A DNA stretch of 64,000 nt from Gemmatimonadaceae bacterium (GTDB taxonomy: Bacteria > Gemmatimonadota > Gemmatimonadetes > Gemmatimonadales > Gemmatimonadaceae): assembly GCA_025934775.1 (NCBI GenBank), contig JAICWO010000016.1, positions 62,001 through 126,000 on the forward strand, written 5' to 3'. The position numbers and the translations under genes are program-made. Shown here one piece after another: positions 9,134-17,869 of the stretch (positions are counted from its first letter, which is position 1; the number at the start of each line of letters is the position of its first letter). The notes under the pieces are model-generated. The model had not been told where the DNA came from and made no database searches. It saw only the letters and a list, made by a program, of their open reading frames with translations.

Positions 9134-11140
9134 TCAGTAATTGTAGAGCAGTCGAACCACTGATCCGGCCGGCTCCATGACCCCTGCCGCGGGGCTGGTG
9201 CTCGCTGCGCCGTCCGCGCCGCCGCGGGCAAGTTGAACGTGGAACCCCGCACTGTGCAACGAACGCACCGCGTCGCGCAGCGGAAGACCCCGCACGTCCG
9301 GTACGGGACGCGCGGTGCGCGGCGCCGGCACGTCCGGCTGAAGCGGCAGCGTCACCACGAACGGCACCGAACCATCGTCGGCCGCCGCCGTCGTATCCGC
9401 GATTCGTGCCAGCGACTCCGGACGCGCCGCCGCCATCTGCTCGACACTCCGCGGTTTCGTCTCCGCCCTGCTCTCGGCAACGACGCTCGCGGCGAGCTTC
9501 GTTCTGTCGAGCGCCGCGTTCTGCGCGGCAACGGCGGCCTCGAGAATCGCCTTCGTGACCGGCGCGGCCGTCGCGGCCGCGTAGATCGAGCTCGTGGGCG
9601 CAGTGAGCTTCACGACGATGACGTATTGCGGATTATCGCCGGGAAACAGCCCGACGAAGTTCGGATTGTAGCGGCCCGCGACATATCGGCCGCGCACCGT
9701 GCCGCGCGGTGTCCCAGTCTTGCCCGCCAACATGTAGTTGTTGAGCGCCGCCTGGAGCGCCGTTCCCTCGTCGACGACGTTCAGCAACATGTGTCGCACC
9801 TTGTCGGCCACGGGCGGCGACACGACCTGCCGCACGACACGCGCCGCGTGGCGGTAGAGCACCGTACCGTCCGGCGCGACCACCTCCTTCACGAGCGCCG
9901 GCTCGATGAGCTTGCCACCGTTGGCGAAGACCGCGTAGCCCGCGGCGAGCTGCAGCGGCGTCACCGCGATCTCGTAGCCCATGGCCATCGACGCCCACGA
10001 CGTCTCCGACCATCGGCTCAGCGGACGGAGGATGCCGGGCGACTCCGTGGGAAACGGCACCCCGGTGGGCATCCCGAAACCGAAGTCGCGGAAGTTGTCG
10101 TACTCCTGCGCGTGGCTGAGCCGCGACGCAAACTTGATGATCCCGATATTACTGGACCATCGTAAGACTTCCTGTAACGGCGCTCGGCCGATCTTGTGGT
10201 CGTCGTGGATCGGCTCCAAGCGTCCCGGGAGCCGGAGCACACCGTCGCCGGTATCGACGGAATCGTGATCGGTGACGAGGCCGTGCTGGAGGAGCGCGGC
10301 CGCGGTGAACGGCTTCATCGTCGAGCCGGGCTCGAACGGCTCCGTCATCACGGTGGCCGAGCTCTGACGCGGATCGAGTCGGCGGCTCGCCATCGCGAGC
10401 ACGTCACCCGTCTTAGGGTCGAGAATGACGATGTCGCCGCCCTCCGCGCCCATGCGCGCCACGGCGTCGGCGAGCGCGTTCTCCGCGATCTCCTGGAGAT
10501 CGGCGTTGATCGTGAGGACGACCGTGTCGCCGTGAATCGGGGCGGTCCCCGGCGCGATGGGCGACTCGCGCATCTGACCGTTCAGATCGTGAAAGACCGT
10601 CGCGCTTCCCGGTGTGCCGCGCAGGATCGAATCGAGCGCGAGCTCGAGGCCGTCGACCGGCTTGTTGTTGATGTCGACGTGGCCGATGATCCCTTGCGCG
10701 CCGCGCGATGCGGCGTACGCCCGCTCGACGGACGCATAGGAGTGGACGCCGCGCAGGCCGATCGCTTCCGCGGCGTCGACGGCGGGAAATCGTCCGGGAA
10801 GCACGAGGTACTTGCCGGCGGGATCGACGGCGCGCGCGACGAGCGACTTGTCGATCCCGAGCTTGGCGAGCGCGCGGCGCAGCTTTGCCGGTTCGTTGAC
10901 CTCGCGAGGCGCGATCTCGAGCCGCACCATCTCGGTGCTCTGCGCGAGCAGGCGGCGCGTTTCGTCGACGATCGCGCCGCGCGGCGCCGGCACCACACGT
11001 TCGGTCGACTGCTGCCGCTCGGCGCGCGCACGCCACACGGCGCCGTCGATGATCTGGACCTTCGCGGCTTTGGCGATGATCGCGAGCCCGAAGAGCGCGA
11101 GCGTCGCGTGGGTGAGTCCGATCCGGCTAGAGCGAATCAT
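9134..11140 (-). CDS. ftsI: Division-specific transpeptidase FtsI (PBP3-like) with C-terminal PASTA domain
   Basis: This class B penicillin-binding protein cross-links septal peptidoglycan, partnering FtsW. The 668-residue protein has one N-terminal membrane segment, a PBP dimerisation domain, and a transpeptidase domain with all three active-site motifs: STMK (in EPGSTMKPF), SSN (in WSSNIGIIK) and KTG (in AGKTGTPRG). The last 65 or so residues form one PASTA domain beginning VPDVRGLPLRDAV; PASTA domains bind peptidoglycan or muropeptides and are more often seen in Gram-positive PBPs. Its start overlaps ftsL by 14 bases. Confidence 0.95.
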   Translation of the reverse strand: MIRSSRIGLTHATLALFGLAIIAKAAKVQIIDGAVWRARAERQQSTERVVPAPRGAIVDETRRLLAQSTEMVRLEIAPREVNEPAKLRRALAKLGIDKSLVARAVDPAGKYLVLPGRFPAVDAAEAIGLRGVHSYASVERAYAASRGAQGIIGHVDINNKPVDGLELALDSILRGTPGSATVFHDLNGQMRESPIAPGTAPIHGDTVVLTINADLQEIAENALADAVARMGAEGGDIVILDPKTGDVLAMASRRLDPRQSSATVMTEPFEPGSTMKPFTAAALLQHGLVTDHDSVDTGDGVLRLPGRLEPIHDDHKIGRAPLQEVLRWSSNIGIIKFASRLSHAQEYDNFRDFGFGMPTGVPFPTESPGILRPLSRWSETSWASMAMGYEIAVTPLQLAAGYAVFANGGKLIEPALVKEVVAPDGTVLYRHAARVVRQVVSPPVADKVRHMLLNVVDEGTALQAALNNYMLAGKTGTPRGTVRGRYVAGRYNPNFVGLFPGDNPQYVIVVKLTAPTSSIYAAATAAPVTKAILEAAVAAQNAALDRTKLAASVVAESRAETKPRSVEQMAAARPESLARIADTTAAADDGSVPFVVTLPLQPDVPAPRTARPVPDVRGLPLRDAVRSLHSAGFHVQLARGGADGAASTSPAAGVMEPAGSVVRLLYNY

Positions 11141-11462
11141 GCGGAACGCGCGCCGAATCGGGGCGCGTGCGCGAAGGTCGAGTCAGGAACACCTGCTGAT
11201 CGGGCGTGGGGATGTGCATGTTGAGCCGCTGCTCCGCGATCGGCTGCAGCGTGGCCCGGCTCGACGCATCGCGGATCGCCGCCTCCAGGCGCGCACGCTC
11301 GGCGGTCAGGCCGTCGCGCTGGCGCTGGAGATCTCGAATCTGGCGCTGCGCCTCGAGACCGAGCACTCGCCGTCCAATGACGCCTATCGTCACCAGGACG
11401 AAACCGACGAGCAGCGCGGCGATGATCGATCGCCGGCCCGGCGCTACTCGGCGCTTCGCCAC
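11127..11462 (-). CDS. ftsL: Cell division protein FtsL-like
   Basis: This is a small bitopic protein of 111 residues in the expected ftsL position between rsmH and ftsI. It has a basic N terminus (VAKRRVAPGRRS), one membrane segment (IIAALLVGFVLVTIGVIG) and a coiled coil rich in Arg, Gln and Leu (EAQRQIRDLQRQRDGLTAER). FtsL normally forms the FtsQ-FtsL-FtsB complex that activates FtsWI. The proposed GTG start at 11462 lies inside the end of rsmH, an overlap of 19 bases. Sequence conservation of FtsL is low, so the call relies on position and topology. Confidence 0.8.
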   Translation of the reverse strand: MAKRRVAPGRRSIIAALLVGFVLVTIGVIGRRVLGLEAQRQIRDLQRQRDGLTAERARLEAAIRDASSRATLQPIAEQRLNMHIPTPDQQVFLTRPSRTRPDSARVPHDSL

Positions 11463-12376
11463 GCTCTGAGGCGCGCGCTGCGCGCCCGCGGGTTGGACGC
11501 GATCTCGGCGTCGCTCGCCGTGATCGCGCGCTTCGTGATTGTGGTGCCGAGCGGCCGGCCGCGACAGGTGCAAATGGGATGCTTGGGCGGGCAGATGCAC
11601 GACGCGCTCCAGTCACGGAACGCGTTCTTCACGAGCCGGTCTTCGCCCGAATGGTACGCGATGACCGCGAGCGTGCCGCCCGGTGTGAGCCGGTCGCGGA
11701 GGGCGGGCAGCGCGCGCGCCAATCCCGTGAGCTCGTCGTTCACGGCGATCCGCGCCGCCTGGAACAGCCGCGCGAACTCGGGCGCTCCGCTCCGCGGCCC
11801 GAGCACGGCGCGAATGGCGCCGACGAAGTCGTCGCTCGTCGTGAACGGGCGCGAGGCGCGGCGCCGAATGATCTCGCGCGCGAGCCGCGGCGCCTTGGGC
11901 TCGTCGCCGTATTCTCTGAAAACGCTCATCAGCGTACGCTCATCGGCCTCGTTCAGCAGATCGGCGGCGCTGTCGGGCGCGTCCGGCCCCATCCGCATGT
12001 CGAGCTGCACGCCCGGGCGGAAGGTGAACCCGCGTTCCTCGAGGTCGATCTGGTGCGACGACACGCCGAGGTCGAGCAGGACGCCGTCGAAGCGGAGGTC
12101 GTCGAGCGCCGGCTGTTCGTCGATCGCGGCGTAGTTGGTCTGCACGGCCGAGAACCGCCCAGCCGCCGCGTACTCATGCAACCTTTTGGTTGCATATTCG
12201 AGCGCCTGCGGATCGCGGTCGACGCCAATCACGCGCTCCACGCCGGCGTCGAGCAGCGCGTGGCTGTGTCCGCCGCCGCCCAGGGTGCCGTCGAGCACCT
12301 GGCGGGCGCCGCGAAGCAGGTCGATCACCTCGGCGGCGAGCACAGGCGCGTGATATGCGCTATCGAAGGCCGCCAT
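11444..12376 (-). CDS. rsmH: 16S rRNA (cytosine-1402-N4)-methyltransferase RsmH (MraW)
   Basis: RsmH methylates N4 of C1402 in 16S rRNA using S-adenosylmethionine. The 310-residue product begins MAAFDSAYHAPVLAAEVIDL with the family's HxPVL motif, followed by the SAM loop DGTLGGGGHSHAL, LDLGVSSHQID and the late LTPGGTLAVIAYHSGEDRLVK-type segment. It is the first gene of the dcw cluster here; mraZ, which usually precedes it, is missing. The ATG (12374-12376 on the plus strand) shares two bases with the ATG of the divergent lipid kinase gene, so its promoter must lie within that gene. Confidence 0.96.
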   Translation of the reverse strand: MAAFDSAYHAPVLAAEVIDLLRGARQVLDGTLGGGGHSHALLDAGVERVIGVDRDPQALEYATKRLHEYAAAGRFSAVQTNYAAIDEQPALDDLRFDGVLLDLGVSSHQIDLEERGFTFRPGVQLDMRMGPDAPDSAADLLNEADERTLMSVFREYGDEPKAPRLAREIIRRRASRPFTTSDDFVGAIRAVLGPRSGAPEFARLFQAARIAVNDELTGLARALPALRDRLTPGGTLAVIAYHSGEDRLVKNAFRDWSASCICPPKHPICTCRGRPLGTTITKRAITASDAEIASNPRARSARLRAWRSAE

Positions 12377-13268
12377 GCGCTCCAAGCATATCGCTCTCAT
12401 CGTCCACGGCGAACGCGCCGACCGCGACGACGTGCGACACCTCGTGAATTGGGTGCGCGACAAGCGCCACCTGGTTGAAGTGCATCCGACGTTCGAGCTC
12501 GGACAGGCCGCGGCGCTCGCCGCCGACGCCGCGCGGCGCGGCGTGGACGTCGTCGTCGCCGCTGGCGGCGACGGCACGGTGAACGAGGTCGTGAACGGGC
12601 TCGATGGGTACGACGTTCCGCTGGGGATCATTCCGGTGGGAACAGCGAACGACTTCGCGCGGCAGGTGGGCATACCGGCGGATGCCGATCATGCCATGGA
12701 TGTTATCCTGCAACGCAAGCCTCGGCGACTGGACACCGCGTCGTTGAACGGACGTCGTTTCCTCAACGTGTCGACCGGCGGCGTCGGCGCCGAGGCCACG
12801 GCGGAAACGCCGCCCGACGTGAAGGAATCGCTCGGCCCGGTGGCGTACGCGATCAGCAGCATGCGCAAGTTCGCGGAGCTCAAGCCGTCGTACGCGCGAT
12901 TCAGCGGCGACGGCTTCGAGTACGAGGGCGAGTTTCTGATGTTCGCGGTGGGCTCCACGCGCTCGACCGGCGGCGGCACGATGATCACGCCCATGGCGTC
13001 GGCGACCGACGGCCTGCTTGATCTCTGCATCGTCGAACGGATGTCGCGCGGCGAGTTCGCGCGGACCGCCTTTCGTGTCAAACGGGGCGAGCATCTGGGG
13101 CAGGATGGCGTGCAGTACGCACAGCTCAAGTCGGTGGTGATCGACGGGCGCGACCCGATCGCGGTGAACGTCGACGGCGAGGCGCTGAACGCGAAGCGGT
13201 TCGCCTACCACGCGCGGCCGCGCGACCTGTGGGTGCACATCGCGCATCTGCCGGGAGAGCCGGACTGA
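12375..13268 (+). CDS. Diacylglycerol/lipid kinase, YegS-DagK family
   Basis: The 297-residue protein belongs to the DAGK catalytic family, which phosphorylates diacylglycerol, sphingoid bases or phosphatidylglycerol with ATP. The nucleotide-binding motif VVAAGGDGTVNEVVNGL and the downstream GIIPVGTANDFAR are the family signature, with the C-terminal beta-sandwich part ending DGEALNAKRF. The N-terminal strand HIALIVHG starts only four residues after the ATG, so the start cannot be much later. It diverges from rsmH with overlapping start codons. A weak GAAGG lies upstream of the ATG. The lipid substrate cannot be told from sequence. Confidence 0.9.
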   Translation: MRSKHIALIVHGERADRDDVRHLVNWVRDKRHLVEVHPTFELGQAAALAADAARRGVDVVVAAGGDGTVNEVVNGLDGYDVPLGIIPVGTANDFARQVGIPADADHAMDVILQRKPRRLDTASLNGRRFLNVSTGGVGAEATAETPPDVKESLGPVAYAISSMRKFAELKPSYARFSGDGFEYEGEFLMFAVGSTRSTGGGTMITPMASATDGLLDLCIVERMSRGEFARTAFRVKRGEHLGQDGVQYAQLKSVVIDGRDPIAVNVDGEALNAKRFAYHARPRDLWVHIAHLPGEPD

Positions 13269-13305
13269 AAAAAGACGACGCCCGCCGCGATCGCGGCGGG
13301 CGTCG
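13267..13305 (-). terminator. Intrinsic terminator of the secreted TPR gene
   Basis: A perfect 30-base palindrome occupies 13276-13305 (half site CGACGCCCGCCGCGA). On the minus strand it is followed by TCTTTTTT, giving a strong Rho-independent terminator about 50 bases after the TPR gene stop. On the plus strand no T tract follows, so it would be a weaker stop for the lipid kinase transcript. Confidence 0.85.
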
Positions 13306-13352
13306 GGTTGTTCGAAGTGACTCGACGGCGCGTCAGGATCAACGCGCAGCGA

Positions 13353-15089
13353 CTATTTGCACTTCAGCGCCTTCTTCACCTGTCCCACGAAATCGGTGAG
13401 CTGGGGGACCGCGCCAAGAATCTGGCCAGCGGAATTCTTGTCGATCGCGCCACCGGCGGGCATCGCCATGGACGTCGTCGCCAACTGATCTTCCGCGACC
13501 TGGGCTTCGCTGCACGCCTGCGCGCGATCTTCCTTCTTCGTGCCTTTGTAGAGTTTCTGAACGTTCTGGACCGCATCGTACGCGACCTGGAACGAGCTCA
13601 CACCAACGAAATACTTGCTCTGCGGGGACGGCGCGATGTTGTCGACGGCCTGCGCCGCCTTCAACGCCGCTTCCCAATCCGCCCGCGTCTTGCTTTGCTG
13701 TGCCTTCTGCAGCGCCGGCCCAACGAGCGCCATCAGTGAGGCACCGATCGAATCCTTCGGGATGCCAGCGGCAATCGCCTTTTGCGCCGTCGCAAGGGCG
13801 CTGTCACCCTGGTTCATCTGATTCTCGACGACGATCTGGAAGATCCACGGCGTCGGCGACTTGGGATCGGCTTCCGCGGCACGACGTGCCGCCTCGAGCG
13901 CCTGCTGCAACTGACCGGCCTTGAGATACGTCTGCGCCATCAGCAGCGAGAAGCTCGTCTCCTTCGGGAACTTCTGCGCCGCTTTGTTCGCGAACTGCGC
14001 GACCGCGGCGGTATTGCTGTCGCTCTGCGCCGCGCCGATCTGACGCTGGTAGTACTCGACCGTCGCGCCCGCAGTGTCCGCCTTCACATACTCCTCGCCG
14101 GTCACGAGCGCCTGCTTGTACTGCTTGCCGTTCAGCTCGAGCAGCCATTTGGTGCGGAGCATCTGCGGGTCGCCCGGATTGTCCTTGAGCAGCGAATCGA
14201 TGATCGGCAGCGCCTTATCCGGCGCGCCCGACTGCGCGAGCTCCTGCACGATGCTCTGGGCCAGCGACTGGTTGGACGGATCCGCGCGGTAGATGCGCAG
14301 GTTGTACTCGATCGCCTTGTCCTTGTCACCCTTCGCCCGGTACGCTTCGGCCGCGCTGTTCAGCGCGATGACGCTCGTCGAATCGATGCCAAGGATCTGG
14401 TTCGAGACGCTGATGATCGAATCGGGCGAGGCCTTCTCCTGATTGAACGCCGTCAGGAGGCAGAGACGCCCGAACGTCGAGTTCGGATACGCCGCGAGCG
14501 CGGCGCGGCCGTCCTTCTCGGCGTCGGAGTACTTGGCCGCACGAAGATCGGTCTCGCACGTCTTGTACGCGGGGAGCGCCTTGCGCGCCGCCTCGTATTC
14601 CTTCTGAACCTGCTTCGCCGCGTCGCCCACGTCCTTGCCGTCGACGGGCGGCAGCGGCTGCGAGAGAATCGTGTTCTGCCGGCGGAGCAGCAGGCGCACG
14701 TCCTCGCGCACGCCGTTCGCCGTCTTGGTCACGGTGCCATCGAGCGTCTCGTCGCCACGGAGCTGCTTGCTCAGCTCCATGAGATCGTTGACGTTGAGCG
14801 CGGAATCCGCGCGGTAGCCCGAGGCTTCGAGCGTGTTGTTGATGTCCTTCTGCGTGAGGACGTACAGCTCCTTCATCGAGAAGTCGGACATCAACCGGTG
14901 CCGCAGCTCCTCGGCGGCGTCCGTGCCGAGCTTGCGGTCGGTGCTATGGAACGTTGCCATGATCAGCCGCGGCGTATCCGAGCCCGGCGGGCCGCCGCGC
15001 TGCTGCGGCTGCGCGAACGCGCGGGTGCCCGCGAGCGAGAGCGCCAGAGTAGCCACGGCTGACACGACATGGCGGTGCGTTGCCTTCAC
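13353..15089 (-). CDS. Secreted TPR-repeat protein
   Basis: The 578-residue product starts with a signal peptide (MKATHRHVVSAVATLALSLAGTRAFA, shown here in two parts: basic MKATHRH, then a hydrophobic run ending ATRAFA-like at residue 26), so it is exported. An N-terminal domain of about 150 residues includes DAAEELRHRLMSDF and ITQKDIN-like LTQKDINNTLE, resembling domains found before TPRs in surface proteins. The rest consists of tetratricopeptide-like helical pairs, e.g. NSAAEAYRAKGDKDKAIEYN and LLMAQTYLKAGQLQQALEAA. The GTG start at 15089 is preceded by GGAGG at a good distance. A single gene with its own terminator; function unknown. Confidence 0.85.
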   Translation of the reverse strand: MKATHRHVVSAVATLALSLAGTRAFAQPQQRGGPPGSDTPRLIMATFHSTDRKLGTDAAEELRHRLMSDFSMKELYVLTQKDINNTLEASGYRADSALNVNDLMELSKQLRGDETLDGTVTKTANGVREDVRLLLRRQNTILSQPLPPVDGKDVGDAAKQVQKEYEAARKALPAYKTCETDLRAAKYSDAEKDGRAALAAYPNSTFGRLCLLTAFNQEKASPDSIISVSNQILGIDSTSVIALNSAAEAYRAKGDKDKAIEYNLRIYRADPSNQSLAQSIVQELAQSGAPDKALPIIDSLLKDNPGDPQMLRTKWLLELNGKQYKQALVTGEEYVKADTAGATVEYYQRQIGAAQSDSNTAAVAQFANKAAQKFPKETSFSLLMAQTYLKAGQLQQALEAARRAAEADPKSPTPWIFQIVVENQMNQGDSALATAQKAIAAGIPKDSIGASLMALVGPALQKAQQSKTRADWEAALKAAQAVDNIAPSPQSKYFVGVSSFQVAYDAVQNVQKLYKGTKKEDRAQACSEAQVAEDQLATTSMAMPAGGAIDKNSAGQILGAVPQLTDFVGQVKKALKCK

Positions 15090-15177
15090 GGTGCTAACCT
15101 CCCAAACGTTGATCTGAAGTACCCGTGACGTGCGCTCGGGTTCGCAATCTCAACCGCATTGATACTGCATCTCACAA

Positions 15178-15251
15178 TGGGCGAAGAGGGACTCGAACCC
15201 CCGACTTCCTGCGTGTAAAGCAGGCGCTCTAACCAACTGAGCTATTCGCCC
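15178..15251 (-). tRNA. tRNA-Val (anticodon UAC)
   Basis: The minus strand folds as a 74-base cloverleaf: acceptor GGGCGAA/TTCGCCC with discriminator A, D arm with AGTTGGTTAGA, anticodon stem CCTGC/GCAGG around loop TTTACAC (anticodon TAC), and T arm with GGTTCGAGTCC. The CCA end is not encoded. It lies 14 bases downstream of a 56-codon ORF and is probably co-transcribed with it. Confidence 0.97.
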
Positions 15252-15265
15252 GCCGACCAGACTTC

Positions 15266-15436
15266 TTATTTCAGAATCGCAATCGGGACGAGAACGCAGT
15301 ACCCGATGGCGAGGAGAATCGGGGCAAGCGTCTCGCCCCCACGAGCCAGGTCGGCGAACCCCGCAAGAAGCACCACGACCGCGATGCCCCACCACAACAA
15401 ACCTCGCGTACGAGGAGACGTGTCGCTTTGCACCAT
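15266..15436 (-). CDS. Small two-segment membrane protein (56 residues)
   Basis: The frame encodes 56 residues with two hydrophobic segments: LLWWGIAVVVLLAGFADLA, then after RGGET a second, APILLAIGYCVLVPIAIL, ending in a lysine. No family was recognised. The ATG lies only about 9 bases after a near-consensus -10 box, so the mRNA would be leaderless or nearly so. The tRNA-Val gene follows 14 bases later on the same strand. The hydrophobic pattern and clean frame support a real protein, but it might be chance in a tRNA leader. Confidence 0.6.
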   Translation of the reverse strand: MVQSDTSPRTRGLLWWGIAVVVLLAGFADLARGGETLAPILLAIGYCVLVPIAILK

Positions 15437-15445
15437 AGGGGATGT

Positions 15446-15474
15446 AGTGTAGACCCCACTGAGAATGCTGTCAA
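15446..15474 (-). promoter_or_regulatory. Sigma70-type promoter for the small membrane ORF and tRNA-Val
   Basis: On the minus strand TTGACA (15469-15474) is separated by exactly 17 bases from TACACT (15446-15451). This is the best sigma70 match seen in the window. Transcription should begin around 15438-15440, within a few bases of the ATG at 15436. Confidence 0.8.
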
Positions 15475-15526
15475 GAAACGTCGTGACGCGAAGTTACGCC
15501 ACGATGAGCGCAGCATTACGGTGAGA

Positions 15527-16489
15527 TTAAGGCGCAGGGGCCCCAGGCGCTCCGCCCCCGAATTCGCCCTCCTCGTCACCACCGAGCAGCGCGTCGATTG
15601 CCGCCACCCGAGCGGCGCGCTCAGCGGCCTCGTCGGCGGCAGCCATCGCCGCGAGCCGCCGCCGGTCGCGCCGTCGCCGCGCAATGTACAGCGGCAGGAT
15701 GAGCACGACGAGGATGAGGCCGGCGACGCTGATGTCGCTCGCGAGCGCGAGCCCGCCATAGCGATGCCGGGTCTCGCTCTGCCAGCGCATCTCGAAATTC
15801 GAGAGTGTGATGCCGTACGTCGCGCGCACCGCGCGATTGAGATCGCGCTCCGTGCGCCACGCGACGAAGAAGCGCGACAACCCGTGCTGCGGGTCGAGCT
15901 GCGCGAGGTCGGCGACCGCGCGATACGCGAGCGCGTATGCATTCTGCGCCGCGGTCGATCCCTCGTAGAACTCGGCGTCGAGCTCGTCGAACGTCGGCGT
16001 TCCCTTGATCGCGAGCGCCAGGTTCGCGGACAACGCGTCCTCGCGCGTCCACTCGTGCGCCGCGTACGCCGCGTACCCCTCGTCGAACCAGCGCGGCGGC
16101 AGATCGCCGAGCATCTCGTGCAGCGCGAGGTGTGCGAGCTCGTGGCGCAGCACGTCGCGCGGATCGCCCGCCTTGGCGCCGAGGCTCCGGCCCTCCATGA
16201 CGATGCGGTGCGAGTCCGGGAAGGTGATCGCGGCGCCCCACTCCGGCGCCCCTGGACCGACCCAGTCGCGGAACGTGCGATGATCCGGCGCGATCGCCAG
16301 CAGCACGTGCTCGACTGGACGCGGCAGCCCCGGAAACGTGTCGCGGCGCACCGCGTCGTCGATGAGCGCGTGCGCGAGCGTCTCCTCGCTCGGATAGTAC
16401 ACGACCGTGAAACGGCCGTGATCCAGACGCTCGGGCGCGGCCTGCGCTGAGAGCGCGCGCGGTACGACGCACGATACCGCGAGCAGCAT
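15527..16489 (-). CDS. Membrane-anchored peptidase MA-like zinc metallopeptidase
   Basis: The 320-residue product has a hydrophobic N terminus ending ALSAQA, probably a signal peptide, a gluzincin-type zinc motif HELAH (residues 116-120) with the expected downstream RWFDEGYAAY providing the third ligand Glu, and a C-terminal membrane segment (AGLILVVLILPLYIA) followed by a basic RRRRDRRR stop-transfer stretch and an acidic, Gly/Pro-rich tail. The catalytic part should therefore face the periplasm. The ATG at 16489 gives an n-region without positive charge; an upstream CTG could add an Arg-rich start. It lies 44 bases after the TPR gene of the chemosensory cluster. Confidence 0.8.
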   Translation of the reverse strand: MLLAVSCVVPRALSAQAAPERLDHGRFTVVYYPSEETLAHALIDDAVRRDTFPGLPRPVEHVLLAIAPDHRTFRDWVGPGAPEWGAAITFPDSHRIVMEGRSLGAKAGDPRDVLRHELAHLALHEMLGDLPPRWFDEGYAAYAAHEWTREDALSANLALAIKGTPTFDELDAEFYEGSTAAQNAYALAYRAVADLAQLDPQHGLSRFFVAWRTERDLNRAVRATYGITLSNFEMRWQSETRHRYGGLALASDISVAGLILVVLILPLYIARRRRDRRRLAAMAAADEAAERAARVAAIDALLGGDEEGEFGGGAPGAPAP

Positions 16490-16533
16490 GGCGCGCGCGC
16501 ACCACCGCCACCGCCGGCCGCGCAGTGCGCGGC

Positions 16534-17385
16534 TTACGGCTCCCCGCCCTCCTCGACGGTCTTCAACACTTCCGCGCAGCGCTTTCCCCACGGATTGAAC
16601 TTGTTCGCCTGGTAGCCGGCATTCCACGTCTCGACGGCCTCGTCGCGCTGGCCATTGAACCAGTACGCGCGGCCCAGCTCGTAATAGGCCTCGATCAGGT
16701 TCGGTCCGAGCGCGAGCGTCTTCTGAAAGAACGTCTGCGCATCCTCGAACATGTCCCGTTCGAGATACACGAGGCCGAGATAAAAGTGCGCGTAGAGCGT
16801 CGCCTTCTTGTCGTTGTCGAGGCGGATCGCGCGCGACAGGTGCTCGATCGCCTCGCCGAAGATGCGCTTCTTCAGGCAAATGTAGCCGACGTTGATCCGG
16901 GCGAGGGCGTTCTGCGGCTCGCGCACGAGCACTTTCTGAAAGTTTAACAGCGCATCGTCGAACTTGTCCTGCAGCATCTGCGCCCAGCCGAGCAGCGACT
17001 CCGCCTGCGGATCGTTGGGCGAGAGCTGGAGCGCTTTCCCGAGCGCCTGCTCCGCGCCGTCGTAGTCGCCAAGGGAGATCCGGCTCCAGCCTTTTTCGAT
17101 GAACGTCGAGGCGCCGATGTGATCGGCGTGAACCACCGGCCGCTCGCCGGCGAACTGCGGCGCGAGCGACGGAGCCGCGCCCTTGAGCGCCTTCCAGCGT
17201 TCGACGAGATGCAGAACGCTTTCCTTGAGCGCGGCGAGCTCGTTGAGCTCGTGCTCCACCGTCTTGAACAGCGCTCCGATCTCCGCCTTGAGCGCGTCCA
17301 TCTCCTGCGGCGCCCCCGGTGCATCGAGACGAGCCGCGAGCGCGGCGTGGCGCGCGCGCAGCTCGTCGGCCGAGCGGTCAGGCAC
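16534..17385 (-). CDS. Cytoplasmic TPR protein at the end of the chemosensory cluster
   Basis: The 283-residue protein has no signal peptide. Residues 1-70 form a predicted coiled coil (DELRARHAALAARLD, ALKAEIGALFKTVEHELNEL), then come about five TPR-like hairpins (e.g. GWSRISLGDYDGAEQALGKA, YLGLVYLERDMFEDAQTFFQ). TPRs bind protein partners; its position directly after two cheW genes, overlapping one by eight bases, suggests an adaptor or scaffold for the chemosensory array. It starts with GTG at 17385. Partner unknown. Confidence 0.85.
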   Translation of the reverse strand: MPDRSADELRARHAALAARLDAPGAPQEMDALKAEIGALFKTVEHELNELAALKESVLHLVERWKALKGAAPSLAPQFAGERPVVHADHIGASTFIEKGWSRISLGDYDGAEQALGKALQLSPNDPQAESLLGWAQMLQDKFDDALLNFQKVLVREPQNALARINVGYICLKKRIFGEAIEHLSRAIRLDNDKKATLYAHFYLGLVYLERDMFEDAQTFFQKTLALGPNLIEAYYELGRAYWFNGQRDEAVETWNAGYQANKFNPWGKRCAEVLKTVEEGGEP

Positions 17386-17869
17386 GCGCCGGCGCCCCCG
17401 CGACGCCGGCGCTCACGGCGCGATCGAACGCGATCCGGTCCGTGCTCGCGATCAGACAATTCACATCGAGCACCACGACGAGCTGCTCCTTCACCTTCGC
17501 CACGCCGCGCACGAATTTGGCGTCGAGTCCGCGAAAGATCGCGGGCGGCGGCGACACCGCGGTCGACGGCACCACCGCGACTTCGTGCACCGCGTCGACG
17601 ACCGCGCCCACGAGGCCCTCGGACGTCGTGAACACGATCACGCGCGTGTCGGGTGTGACCGAGTCCTCCGCGAGCTCGATCCGCCGCCGCATGTCGATCA
17701 CGGGGATCACCTTGCCGCCGTGCTCGAGCACCCCGTCGAGCCACGATGGCACATCGGGCACGCTGCTCGGCGGCGTGTAGCGCAGCACGCGCTCCACGGA
17801 GAACACGTCGGCCGCGAACATGTCCACGCCGAGCTGAAAGATCACGAGTTTGACGACGTCCGCCTTCAT
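17378..17869 (-). CDS. cheW: CheW-like coupling protein
   Basis: The 163-residue protein is a single CheW domain, the SH3-like fold that couples receptors to CheA. The N-terminal LVIFQLGVDMFAADVFSVERVLRY, the central LEHGGKVIPVIDMRRR and VVLDVNCLI match the domain. The ATG overlaps the end of the preceding cheW gene by four bases. One of three CheW paralogues in the cluster; each may serve a different partner. Confidence 0.9.
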   Translation of the reverse strand: MKADVVKLVIFQLGVDMFAADVFSVERVLRYTPPSSVPDVPSWLDGVLEHGGKVIPVIDMRRRIELAEDSVTPDTRVIVFTTSEGLVGAVVDAVHEVAVVPSTAVSPPPAIFRGLDAKFVRGVAKVKEQLVVVLDVNCLIASTDRIAFDRAVSAGVAGAPARA

